Shown here piece after piece: positions 1 to 7,257 of a stretch of 19,170 nucleotides of DNA. Source of the DNA: an uncultured Oxalobacter sp. (GTDB taxonomy: Bacteria > Pseudomonadota > Gammaproteobacteria > Burkholderiales > Burkholderiaceae_D). The notes under the pieces are model-generated. The model worked only from the letters and a program-made list of their open reading frames with translations, did no database searches and had not been told where the DNA came from. Numbering within the stretch: the stretch's first letter is position 1; every line of letters starts with the position of its first letter. Both the position numbers and the translations under genes were made by a program. The DNA is taken from assembly GCA_934401755.1 (NCBI GenBank), contig CAKRSU010000032.1, forward strand, positions 1-19,170, in the 5' to 3' direction.

Positions 1-126
1 TTCGGGATTGAAATTGCGTCGTGCGTCCATCAGGATCGCTTCGGCGCGTTTTTTGTTTCCCTTCACAGTAAGCCCGGGGGAAATCCACTTGGTCTTTCTT
101 TTTCCGAGATTAGATTTGTTAAACCA
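1..126 (-). pseudogene. Tyrosine recombinase (integrase) N-terminal fragment, cut by window edge and by a junction
   Basis: The minus strand is open in one frame to the window edge and encodes a stretch with GKRKTKWISPGLTVKGNKKR followed by AEAILMDARRNFNPE. This resembles the arm-type DNA-binding N-terminal domain of phage or conjugative-element integrases of Firmicutes, which contain a K-W-(I/L)-S-x-G-L-x-V-K-G-N-K-(K/R)-(K/R)-A-E-A pattern. The catalytic domain would lie outside the window. No start codon or ribosome binding site is seen at its 5' side. The likeness stops near position 120-126, just before the leader of the polymerase gene on the other strand, so the gene seems broken there. 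The family call rests on remembered sequence patterns. Confidence 0.5.
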
Positions 127-150
127 TAGTCGGAGGAGGAATCGTAGAAG

Positions 151-1389
151 GTGAAACAACACACCTACATAGCAATCGACCTGAAATCCTTCTATGCCTC
201 CGTGGAATGCCGGGAGCGCGGCTTGGATCCGCTGGACACAAATCTTGTTGTCGCGGACGAAAGCCGGACGGACAAGACCATCTGCCTTGCCGTTACACCC
301 TCCCTCAAGAGCTACGGCATCTCCGGACGCGGGCGGCTGTTTGAAGTCAAGCAGCGCGTAAAGGAAGCGAATGCCGGACGGCAGCACGACGCGCCGGGAC
401 ACAGACTGGACGGCACATCGCACTTCTTCTCGGAGCTGCAAGTAAACCCGTCTCTGGCGATTGACTTCATCATTGCACCGCCTCGGATGGCGTACTACAT
501 GGAGTACAGCACCCGCATCTATCAAGTCTATCTCAAGTACATTGCGCCGGAGGACATCGTGGTCTACTCCATCGACGAGGTGTTCATGGATGTAACGGAC
601 TACCTGAACACCTACCAGCTCTCGGCACATGACCTCGCCATGAAAATCATCCTCGATGTGCTGGAAACAACCGGCATCACAGCAACCGCCGGAATCGGCA
701 CGAATATTTTCCTCTGCAAAGTGGCAATGGACATTGTGGCGAAGCACATCCCCGCCGACAAGAACGGCGTCCGAATAGCTGAACTGGATGAGATGAAATT
801 CCGGCGCGAGCTTTGGACGCATCAGCCCCTCACAGACTTCTGGCGCGTGGGTCGAGGCATTGCCAAAAAACTTGAGCAGAACGGGATGTTCACGATGGGC
901 GATGTTGCCCTCTGTTCTGAACGGAACGAAGACCTACTCTATAAACTCTTCGGCAAGAACGCAGAATTGCTCATCGACCATGCGTGGGGCTGGGAGCCGA
1001 CCACCATTGAAGCGATTAAAGCGTATCGTCCCAGCTCCAACAGCCTCAGCTCCGGTCAGGTATTGCACTGCCCATACGAGACGGATAAAGCAAAGCTGGT
1101 TGTGCGGGAAATGACGGACTTGCTTGTGCTGGACTTGGTGGACAAGGGGCTTGTCACTGATCAGATGGTTCTCACAGTAGGCTACGACATTGAGAACTTG
1201 ACTGACCCGTCACGGAGGGCAAAGTATCACGGCGCGGTTGAGACAGATCACTATGGAAGGCAGATTCCGAAACAGGCGCACGGCTCTATTAACCTCGACG
1301 GTCACACATCCTCATTTGATACAATAAAGCTAAAGTCTCCGTACTACAAAAACATTTCCACGAAGGGAGGAAACAATCGTGTGGTGTAA
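151..1389 (+). CDS. Y-family DNA polymerase (ImpB/MucB/SamB, UmuC-like) with an altered C-terminus
   Basis: This is a translesion DNA polymerase of the UmuC/DinB superfamily, which copies damaged DNA. The catalytic carboxylates are present: D10 in AIDLKSFYASVE and D142/E143 in SIDEVFMD. The fingers/palm and the helix-hairpin-helix region (WRVGRGIAKKLEQNG) follow, then part of the little-finger domain to about residue 390. Family members in Firmicutes elements are usually some 70-90 residues longer. Here the likeness ends after LDGHTSS and a short unrelated tail (to NNRVV) follows, which suggests an internal deletion. The GTG start at 151 has a GGAGGAGGA ribosome site at 132-140. An upstream frame ending in RRRNRRR stops at 152-154, overlapping the start; it may be the end of a YolD-like partner. 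GC content and codon use are unlike the rest of the window. The protein may be inactive or impaired. Confidence 0.85.
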   Translation: MKQHTYIAIDLKSFYASVECRERGLDPLDTNLVVADESRTDKTICLAVTPSLKSYGISGRGRLFEVKQRVKEANAGRQHDAPGHRLDGTSHFFSELQVNPSLAIDFIIAPPRMAYYMEYSTRIYQVYLKYIAPEDIVVYSIDEVFMDVTDYLNTYQLSAHDLAMKIILDVLETTGITATAGIGTNIFLCKVAMDIVAKHIPADKNGVRIAELDEMKFRRELWTHQPLTDFWRVGRGIAKKLEQNGMFTMGDVALCSERNEDLLYKLFGKNAELLIDHAWGWEPTTIEAIKAYRPSSNSLSSGQVLHCPYETDKAKLVVREMTDLLVLDLVDKGLVTDQMVLTVGYDIENLTDPSRRAKYHGAVETDHYGRQIPKQAHGSINLDGHTSSFDTIKLKSPYYKNISTKGGNNRVV

Positions 1390-1552
1390 TAAATGCAATA
1401 TTGAAACGAACGATAGCGTCTGCCCGCTCTGTGGCTCAAAGACTGTCGAAGACCTTCCTGTGGAAATTTTTTGGTGCGAGCGATGCAAGACACCAATTAT
1501 CCAAACCTCTACTCAAGCGGACAAGGGGACTTGCCCTTGCTTGATGATTTAG
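1379..1552 (+). pseudogene. Zinc-ribbon N-terminus of a PAPS-reductase-like protein, truncated
   Basis: A GTG start at 1379 overlaps the end of the polymerase frame and has a strong AAGGGAGG site 7-8 bases upstream, so translation is probably coupled. The 57-residue product has paired cysteines (WCNKC, CPLCG, WCERC, CPC), typical of two zinc ribbons. The pattern WCxKCNIET...CPLCG...VEIFWCERCKTPIIQ resembles the N-terminal zinc-ribbon region of phosphoadenosine-phosphosulfate-reductase-family proteins in Firmicutes. In those proteins a large nucleotide-binding domain follows. Here the frame stops right after the fourth cysteine pair and different sequence follows, so the enzyme domain is missing. 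The PAPS-reductase assignment is from memory and not certain; a truncated zinc-ribbon protein is what the sequence shows directly. Confidence 0.5.
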
Positions 1553-1659
1553 ATATCATTGAGTTGTATCATCAACCAGGGAAAAACAGTCATCTTTCGG
1601 AAATTACTAAGAAGCAACGAGGATTATTTGAAGCGATGGAAATAGATGTTCCTGCCTAG
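1534..1659 (+). pseudogene. Probable transposase C-terminal remnant (IS1634/IS4-like)
   Basis: The frame through PLLDDLDIIELYHQPGKN, HLSEITKKQRGLFEAMEIDV and PA ends at TAG 1657-1659. It resembles the C-terminal tail of DDE transposases of the IS1634/IS4 group, whose ends often carry a (V/I)IE-x-(F/Y)-x-x-PG...GEI-x-x-KQ-x-x-L(F/Y) pattern. It starts exactly where the zinc-ribbon reading ends, and base composition drops here towards that of the host. No N-terminal part and no paired inverted repeats were found in the window. The open frame extends back to 1471, but that part lies inside the zinc-ribbon gene and is not expected to belong to the transposase. The family is uncertain. Confidence 0.4.
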
Positions 1660-1919
1660 ATATAATTTTTTCGGGACTTTAGGTTATTATGCGATGTTCA
1701 TTCGTTGTTGCTATTTGACACAACTATTTGAAAAAATCGGAATATTGTTTGAACGACTAACAAATTATTTAACAAACTAAAATATATTTTTACAAAGCCC
1801 ACTCATAAAGCCTAAATTTCAAAGTCCTCTAAAAAGTTGTTTTCAGTTTTACTTAAATTTTATTTAAAATGTTAATTGTGGCGATTGTTCACTTTATTGA
1901 CACCTAAACTTTATTTTTC
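1660..1919. other. AT-rich intergenic stretch, no gene seen
   Basis: This stretch of about 260 bases separates the mobile-element debris from yrbL. It is rich in A/T runs and stops in all frames. A TTGACA box at 1714-1719 lacks a good -10 box at normal spacing (AATATT follows about 20 bases later). A second TTGACA at 1896-1901 lies too close to the yrbL start to serve it. The terminal inverted repeat of the presumed insertion sequence may lie just after 1660 (around TTTTTTCGGGACTTTAGG), but no partner copy is present to prove it. Confidence 0.4.
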
Positions 1920-2504
1920 ATGGCAACAATTGACTTAACCAAATGGCGATTTATTGGAGGGGGTTCTGAGAGAAAATGCTACCAAAACCCAAATGACCCG
2001 ACCCGTCTTATAAAACTCAGTCCTAAAAAATCAGCAAAACAGACATTACGAGAAATTGCTTATTTTCAATATCTCATTGATCATAACGTGCCTTTTGATC
2101 ATATTCCACGTTTTTATGGAGCCATCAAAGAAGAGCAATTCATTGGCATTGAACAAGAACTAATCCTTGCATCCCCTAAATCCACAGAACCCGCGCCAAA
2201 CATCGGCCAATACATCAGCAAAAAGCTTTCTAAAGATCAAATTATTGAACTTCATCGGGCATTAATTCAACTCAAAGACTATCTCATTCGCTGGCATATT
2301 GTTCTGTGTGATTTACAAATATCCAATATTGTTATCCAAAGAAAAGAAAAAGGGATCCATCTCATGCTCATTGATGGCTTGGGAGGCACTGAACTCATTC
2401 CGCTATCTCGTTGGTTTACCAGCATTTGCCATAAAAAGACCAATAAATATTGGAAAAAACTTTGTCGAAAAATTACACGAGCTAATCCCGATATTATCTT
2501 CTGA
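1920..2504 (+). CDS. yrbL: YrbL family protein (PhoP regulatory network protein, kinase-like fold)
   Basis: The 194-residue product matches the YrbL-PhoP_reg family, small proteins with a degenerate protein-kinase-like fold whose function is unknown; in enteric bacteria yrbL belongs to the PhoP/PmrA regulons. Visible family marks are the N-terminal GGGSERKCYQNPNDPTRLIK, which recalls the glycine-rich loop and the conserved K/R-C-Y-x-x-P-x-D segment, followed by LREIAYFQYL. Later come a catalytic-loop-like VLCDLQISNIVI and a DFG-like LIDGLGG, then a basic tail (KKTNKYWKKLCRKI). The length is close to E. coli YrbL (about 210). The ATG at 1920 fits the family start, although no Shine-Dalgarno is visible in the TTTATTTTTC before it, so initiation may be weak or leaderless. 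It is a lone gene; the next starts 68 bases downstream. Confidence 0.8.
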   Translation: MATIDLTKWRFIGGGSERKCYQNPNDPTRLIKLSPKKSAKQTLREIAYFQYLIDHNVPFDHIPRFYGAIKEEQFIGIEQELILASPKSTEPAPNIGQYISKKLSKDQIIELHRALIQLKDYLIRWHIVLCDLQISNIVIQRKEKGIHLMLIDGLGGTELIPLSRWFTSICHKKTNKYWKKLCRKITRANPDIIF

Positions 2505-2572
2505 CTTGATTATTTGAAACGAACTGATTATTCTAGAATTTAGCCATATCATCGTCTCTGTCGAAGGAATTT

Positions 2573-3376
2573 ATGCCCTATCAGCGTCCTTTTACCGTGC
2601 TACTATTTGTTATCGGCTTAATTTGTTTCTGTCCGATATCACAAGGAAATGCTGCCGATAAACATCACTTCACGACAAAAACCAATAAACAAACTTCTGT
2701 TAACCAAAACGAATGGACTCAACGAACACCACCACCCCATGAATTTAATATAACACCCTCTAAAACTCAAAAGACTGTTCGTGCTAAAAAGAAAAACAAT
2801 CAAAATACACTTCCATTAAGCCACACCATTTCTGAGACCAAAACTGTTTCTACTCACTCAATAGCAGATCATCGTTTAATAAAACCGCTATCTCCTGCGC
2901 TTAATTTTCATACCCAACAACCAAACAATAGTCCCTCAAAATCCTACTCATTGGGCACCGCTAGTTTGGCGTTTAACTATGAACGGCAAAATGACCGTTC
3001 CCAAGAAAAAACACGTGATTTTTTATCAGGCAAAAAAACATTTGGCTTCGATCAAAATCGGTATATTGAATCCCCGCTAGACCGAGATGTCTTTCATGTT
3101 GGAATGGATTACGCCATTGGCAAAGGCAATATCAATGCCGCCATTGACTATACACGGATGAAAAATGACAAAAAAGGCAATAACAACATCAATGATGATG
3201 CTGATATGAAATCACTAACTTTTGGTTATACCCATAATATGTCAGAAAATACATCTGTTTATGGATCCATTACCCATACAGAATATGATCTCGATAAAAA
3301 TATGGGAAACACTAATAATACCGATGAAGAAAACCGTATCAATCAAATTAATATCGGAATCAAACATCGTTTTTAA
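2573..3376 (+). CDS. Short outer-membrane porin-like protein with a long N-terminal linker
   Basis: A GAAGGA site precedes the ATG. Residues 1-27 form a signal peptide (basic start, hydrophobic FTVLLFVIGLICF, likely cut after QGNA). Residues about 28-115 are a low-complexity N/T/K/P/S-rich linker. From about residue 120 alternating beta-strand patterns appear (YSLGTASLAFNYE, VFHVGMDYAIG, NINAAIDYTRMK, SLTFGYTHNMSENTSVYGSI, INQINIGIKHRF). The last strand ends in Phe, the usual BAM recognition signal of outer-membrane barrels. The C-terminal third looks like the last strands of a general Gram-negative porin (Porin_4/Gram_neg_porin), but at 267 residues the protein is too short for a 16-strand barrel. 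It could be a small barrel, a remnant of a larger porin, or a linker-anchored protein. Substrate or role is unknown. Confidence 0.6.
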   Translation: MPYQRPFTVLLFVIGLICFCPISQGNAADKHHFTTKTNKQTSVNQNEWTQRTPPPHEFNITPSKTQKTVRAKKKNNQNTLPLSHTISETKTVSTHSIADHRLIKPLSPALNFHTQQPNNSPSKSYSLGTASLAFNYERQNDRSQEKTRDFLSGKKTFGFDQNRYIESPLDRDVFHVGMDYAIGKGNINAAIDYTRMKNDKKGNNNINDDADMKSLTFGYTHNMSENTSVYGSITHTEYDLDKNMGNTNNTDEENRINQINIGIKHRF

Positions 3377-3440
3377 GCCCATTTATTAAATTCAATCATC
3401 AATCTAAAAAAACATCAAAATTGGTTCATTTTCTCTAACA

Positions 3441-3493
3441 TATCCAAACGACAATATATCGTCTATAATCCGTTCAAATTTTCTAATATATCG
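3441..3493 (+). promoter_or_regulatory. Possible promoter and 9-bp direct repeats upstream of the decarboxylase
   Basis: TATAAT at 3464-3469 is a consensus -10 box; the -35 position (3441-3446, TATCCA) is poor, as expected for an activator-dependent promoter. The 9-mer AATATATCG occurs at 3453-3461 and again at 3485-3493. These are 32 bases apart, about three helical turns, and flank the -10 box. They could be binding sites for a regulator of the decarboxylase. This is pattern only; no regulator gene is in the window. Confidence 0.35.
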
Positions 3494-3558
3494 AATTCTC
3501 CGTTACTATAACAGTACAATACGGTTTTATTTTTCACCATTTTCCATGGAGGACAGCG

Positions 3559-5832
3559 ATGAAATTCCGCTTTCCTATCGTCATTATTGACGAAGATTAT
3601 CGTTCAGAAAATTCTTCTGGTTTAGGCATTCGAGCGCTTGCTCAAGCAATCGAAGATGAAGGAATGGAAGTTCTAGGCGTAACCAGCTATGGCGACTTAT
3701 CACAATTTGCACAGCAACAATCTCGCGCATCCGCTTTTGTCTTATCGATTGATGATGAAGAATTCGGCAATGGAACGGAAGCAGAAGTCTTTGAAGCCCT
3801 AAAAGCATTGCGTTCATTTGTGACCGAAATTCGAGCTAAAAATGCCGATATTCCCATCTATTTGTATGGTGAAACGCGTACTTCTCGACATATTCCTAAC
3901 GACGTACTTCGTGAACTGCATGGATTTATTCATATGTTTGAAGATACGCCTGAATTTGTTGCCAGACATATTATCCGAGAAGCCCGTACTTATCTCGATG
4001 GATTGGCACCGCCTTTTTTTCGAGCATTAATGCACTATGCACAAGACGGCTCTTATTCCTGGCATTGTCCAGGACACTCTGGCGGTGTTGCTTTCTTAAA
4101 ATCGCCAATTGGTCAAATGTTTCATCAATTCTTTGGTGAAAACATGCTAAGAGCCGACGTCTGTAATGCCGTTGAAGAGCTCGGACAATTACTGGACCAT
4201 ACCGGTCCCGTTGCCAAAAGCGAAGTCAATGCGGCTCGTATTTTTCACGCTGACCATTGTTATTTTGTAACCAACGGAACATCCACTTCGAATAAAATTG
4301 TCTGGCACTCAATGATTGCCGCAAATGATATTGTGGTGGTTGATAGGAATTGCCATAAATCGATTTTGCATGCCATTATCATGACCGGTGCTATTCCCGT
4401 CTTTTTAATGCCAACACGCAATCATTACGGCATTATTGGGCCCATTCCAAAATCTGAATTTGACTTTAACGCCATTCAGAAAAAAATCGAAGCCAATCCC
4501 TTTGCGAGAAATGCCGCCAATAAAAAGCCTCGCATTTTAACCATTACCCAATCTACTTATGATGGGATCATTTACAATGATGAAACCATTAAATCGATGC
4601 TTGATGGAAAAATTGATGCATTGCATTTCGATGAAGCCTGGCTACCCCATGCTTGCTTTCATGATTTCTATCAAGATATGCATGCCATTAATGAAAAGGG
4701 ACGTCCCACTCAAAAATCATTGGTTTTCTCCACACAATCCACGCATAAATTACTGGCAGGACTCTCACAAGCTTCACAAATTTTGGTTAAAGATTCAGAA
4801 GAAGTCAAACTCGACAAAAATACTTTTAATGAATCTTTCTTGATGCACACTTCCACGTCTCCACAATATGCCATTATCGCGTCATGTGATGTCGCTGCCG
4901 CTATGATGGAAGCACCAGGTGGCAATGCATTGGTTGAAGAATCAATTTTAGAAGCGCTTGATTTTCGTCGAGCCATGAAAAAAATTGACAATGAATTTGC
5001 AGATGACTGGTGGTTTCAAGTATGGGGACCTGAAAAATTTGCTGATAATGACATTGGTGAGCGCAGTGATTGGATTTTAAAAGCCGAAGACAAATGGCAT
5101 GGTTTTGAAAATATCGCGCCCAACTTTAATATGCTTGACCCGATTAAAGCAACGGTGATTACACCGGGGTTATCCTTAACCGGCGCCTTTGAAAAAACCG
5201 GTATTCCGGCTTCAATCGTCAAAACCTTCCTTGCAGAAGATGGCATCATTGTTGAAAAATGCGGACTATATAGCTTCTTTATTATGTTCACCATTGGGAT
5301 TACGAAAGGCCGATGGAATACATTAGTCGCATCTCTTCAGCAATTTAAAGACGACTATGATAAAAATCAGCCTATTTGGCGAGTTTTGCCTGAATTTGCT
5401 GCTTCTCATCCTCGCTATGAACGCATGGGACTTCGTGACCTTTGTCAGCAAATTCATGATTACCACCGTGAACATGATATTGCACGCTTAACCACTGAAA
5501 TGTACCTATCCGACATGAGCCCGGCTATGAAACCTTCTGATGCCTATGCAAAATTGGTGCATCGCGAAGTAGAACGCGTTCCCATTGATGCATTAGAAGG
5601 ACGTGTTACCGCGATTTTACTCACTCCTTACCCACCCGGTATTCCGCTATTAATCCCGGGGGAACGTTTTAATAAAACGATCGTCGATTATTTGAAATTT
5701 GCACGAGACTTTAACCGTCGTTTTCCGGGCTTTGAAACAGATGTGCATGGCCTTATTCGTATCACAGAAAATGGCGAAGATGCTTATTTTGTGGATTGTG
5801 TCAAAACAGAATTTGTTCCCGATTCCTTTTAA
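3559..5832 (+). CDS. Inducible-type Orn/Lys/Arg decarboxylase, PLP-dependent fold I (LdcA/AdiA class)
   Basis: This is a 757-residue cytoplasmic amino-acid decarboxylase releasing CO2 and a diamine (cadaverine, agmatine or putrescine). It has an N-terminal wing domain (1 to about 130) with a receiver-like fold, a PLP core and a C-terminal domain (PYPPGIPLLIPGERF). The Schiff-base lysine is K397 in FSTQSTHKLLAG; D358 in HFDEAW is the expected pyridine-nitrogen partner. SWHCPGHSGG and NGTSTSNKIVWHS are core motifs. Overall it resembles the Pseudomonas aeruginosa lysine decarboxylase LdcA (751 residues) most, including the LLDHTG and DRNCHKSILHAIIMTGAIP blocks, but substrate cannot be told from these motifs. 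A GGAGGA site at 3548-3553 precedes the ATG. The gene stands alone with a terminator after it. No antiporter gene (as in cadB/adiC systems) is next to it. Its place beside lysine-pathway genes favours lysine as a substrate, which is inference. Confidence 0.9.
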   Translation: MKFRFPIVIIDEDYRSENSSGLGIRALAQAIEDEGMEVLGVTSYGDLSQFAQQQSRASAFVLSIDDEEFGNGTEAEVFEALKALRSFVTEIRAKNADIPIYLYGETRTSRHIPNDVLRELHGFIHMFEDTPEFVARHIIREARTYLDGLAPPFFRALMHYAQDGSYSWHCPGHSGGVAFLKSPIGQMFHQFFGENMLRADVCNAVEELGQLLDHTGPVAKSEVNAARIFHADHCYFVTNGTSTSNKIVWHSMIAANDIVVVDRNCHKSILHAIIMTGAIPVFLMPTRNHYGIIGPIPKSEFDFNAIQKKIEANPFARNAANKKPRILTITQSTYDGIIYNDETIKSMLDGKIDALHFDEAWLPHACFHDFYQDMHAINEKGRPTQKSLVFSTQSTHKLLAGLSQASQILVKDSEEVKLDKNTFNESFLMHTSTSPQYAIIASCDVAAAMMEAPGGNALVEESILEALDFRRAMKKIDNEFADDWWFQVWGPEKFADNDIGERSDWILKAEDKWHGFENIAPNFNMLDPIKATVITPGLSLTGAFEKTGIPASIVKTFLAEDGIIVEKCGLYSFFIMFTIGITKGRWNTLVASLQQFKDDYDKNQPIWRVLPEFAASHPRYERMGLRDLCQQIHDYHREHDIARLTTEMYLSDMSPAMKPSDAYAKLVHREVERVPIDALEGRVTAILLTPYPPGIPLLIPGERFNKTIVDYLKFARDFNRRFPGFETDVHGLIRITENGEDAYFVDCVKTEFVPDSF

Positions 5833-5846
5833 AGCATGAAATTTTT

Positions 5847-5894
5847 CGTTGCATTGATATAAAGAGAAATCTTCATATTGATGCAACGTTTTTT
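5847..5894 (+). terminator. Rho-independent terminator after the decarboxylase
   Basis: CGTTGCAT (5847-5854) pairs with ATGCAACG (5881-5888). The stem extends inward to 14 pairs with two G-U pairs around a 14-base loop, and is followed at once by TTTTTT. It separates the decarboxylase from ddh. Confidence 0.75.
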
Positions 5895-5943
5895 CAAAAT
5901 CGATTGCGCACTATTTTCTATCATATTTCGCGCACAGCGCACC

Positions 5944-6051
5944 ATTAAAGTGCATTAAACGGATGACGTGCTTTAATACATGACATTCTATGGCTTGTTA
6001 TAGACTGATGATGAAAAGGATGCTAAATTTCCAAGCGAAATTAGCGCATCC
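5944..6051 (+). promoter_or_regulatory. Inverted repeats in the ddh leader
   Basis: Two imperfect inverted repeats lie in the 200-base leader of ddh. ATTAAAG-t-GCA (5944-5954) faces TGCTTTAAT (5969-5977). GGATGC (6018-6023) faces GCATCC (6046-6051), with further TAAATTT/AAATTA pairing inside. Neither is followed by a U-run, so they are not terminators. They may be operators or a structured leader. I do not recognise a lysine riboswitch here. Confidence 0.3.
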
Positions 6052-6091
6052 GTAAGATGTATTTGTTCAATTAATAGGGGAAAATTAAACT

Positions 6092-7078
6092 ATGACAACC
6101 AAGGTTGGTATTCTAGGCTATGGCAATTTAGGGCATGGGGTTGAGTGCGCCATTAAAGCTGCCAAAGATATGGAACTCACTGCGATCTTTACCAGACGTG
6201 ATCCGACTTCTTTAAAGGTTTTAACGAAAGACGCACAAGTTGCCAGCATTCATGATGCAATGAAATTTATTGACAAAATCGACGTCATGATTTTATGCGG
6301 AGGCAGTGCAACTGACTTACCTGTTCAAACACCGGAATATGCAAAATATTTCAATGTTGTTGATAGCTTTGATACGCATGCCAAAATTCCAGAACATTAC
6401 AAACATGTTGATGCTTCTGCTAAAGCAGGTAAAAAAGTAGCTTTGATTTCTGCCGGTTGGGATCCAGGTATGTTCTCTTTAAATCGACTCTATGCAAATG
6501 CGATTTTACCTCAAGGGGCCGACTACACTTTTTGGGGAACAGGGGTAAGCCAAGGGCATTCTGATGCCATCCGTCGCATTAAAGGGGTTAAAGACGCTAG
6601 ACAGTATACGGTTCCCGTCATGAGTGCTTTAGAAGCCGTTCGATCCGGTCATACGCCAACACTCAGCACTCGTGAAAAACATACACGTGAATGCTATGTC
6701 GTTTTAGAAGATGGAGCAGATGCTAAAGCCATTGAAAAAGCGATCAAAACCATGCCGAACTATTTCGCAGATTATGATACGACGGTCAATTTCATCTCCC
6801 ATGAAGAATTACAAAGAGAACACAGTGGCATTCCTCATGGCGGCCATGTTTTCCGTTCCGGCATAACAGGCGTCAATGGAGAACATAAACATATTATTGA
6901 ATATAGCTTAAAACTCGATTCGAATCCTGAATTTACGGCAAATGTTTTAATTGCTTACGCCAGAGCCGTTGTTCGACTCAATCAAGAAGGCGTATCGGGA
7001 TGTAAAACCGTATTTGATATTGCCCCCGCCTATCTCTCGCCTCTTTCTGGAGAAGAATTACGGGCAACCATGTTATAA
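6092..7078 (+). CDS. ddh: meso-Diaminopimelate D-dehydrogenase
   Basis: This NADPH-dependent enzyme (EC 1.4.1.16) converts L-tetrahydrodipicolinate and ammonia directly to meso-diaminopimelate, by-passing the acylation branch of lysine synthesis. The 328-residue length is normal. The Rossmann motif is GYGNLG at residues 9-14. Family blocks that can be seen are ILCGGSATDLP, VVDSFDTHAKIP, ALISAGWDPGMFSLNR, WGTGVSQGHSDAIRRI (substrate side), TREKHTRECYVVLEDGAD and the C-terminal AYARAVVRLNQEG. An AGGGGA site at 6076-6081 precedes the ATG. It is a single-gene unit between two terminators. Ddh is best known in Corynebacterium, some Firmicutes and Bacteroidetes, and is scattered in Gammaproteobacteria (for example Proteus), so past transfer is possible, but base composition matches its neighbours here. 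Confidence 0.93.
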   Translation: MTTKVGILGYGNLGHGVECAIKAAKDMELTAIFTRRDPTSLKVLTKDAQVASIHDAMKFIDKIDVMILCGGSATDLPVQTPEYAKYFNVVDSFDTHAKIPEHYKHVDASAKAGKKVALISAGWDPGMFSLNRLYANAILPQGADYTFWGTGVSQGHSDAIRRIKGVKDARQYTVPVMSALEAVRSGHTPTLSTREKHTRECYVVLEDGADAKAIEKAIKTMPNYFADYDTTVNFISHEELQREHSGIPHGGHVFRSGITGVNGEHKHIIEYSLKLDSNPEFTANVLIAYARAVVRLNQEGVSGCKTVFDIAPAYLSPLSGEELRATML

Positions 7079-7089
7079 AAGCAACACCC

Positions 7090-7117
7090 AATGGCCGTCA
7101 ATATGACGGCCATTTTG
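7090..7117 (+). terminator. Rho-independent terminator after ddh
   Basis: AATGGCCGTCA (7090-7100) pairs perfectly with TGACGGCCATT (7104-7114) around a 3-base ATA loop, giving an 11-pair stem that runs into a T stretch (7113-7116). Confidence 0.8.
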
Positions 7118-7257
7118 CAAAAGTGAAGACCATCTAATCCAACAGGTCATAAATGGCATAAATATTGCGTCAATCACTATCGATGCCTCAAAATAGGCGA
7201 ATTGCCATTTTTCTGTGTTGTTTTAATCAACACAAAAACTCTATCAATGGAATGATC

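Noticed and set aside
1714..1740. TTGACA box as a yrbL promoter
   Set aside because: No convincing -10 box at 16-18 bases spacing; AATATT follows at about 20.
3559..5832. Acid-resistance operon with antiporter (cadBA or adiAC type)
   Set aside because: No membrane antiporter or regulator gene lies on either side; both neighbours are unrelated genes and a terminator follows.
7118..7257. Lysine riboswitch upstream of dapC (or in the ddh leader)
   Set aside because: The leaders are short and only simple inverted repeats are visible. The conserved L-box junction sequences could not be found.
7165..7257. Upstream start for DapC giving 31 more residues
   Set aside because: The extra residues do not resemble DapC, there is no good ribosome site at 7165, and the family starts at MNALLDRLQPYPFEKL.
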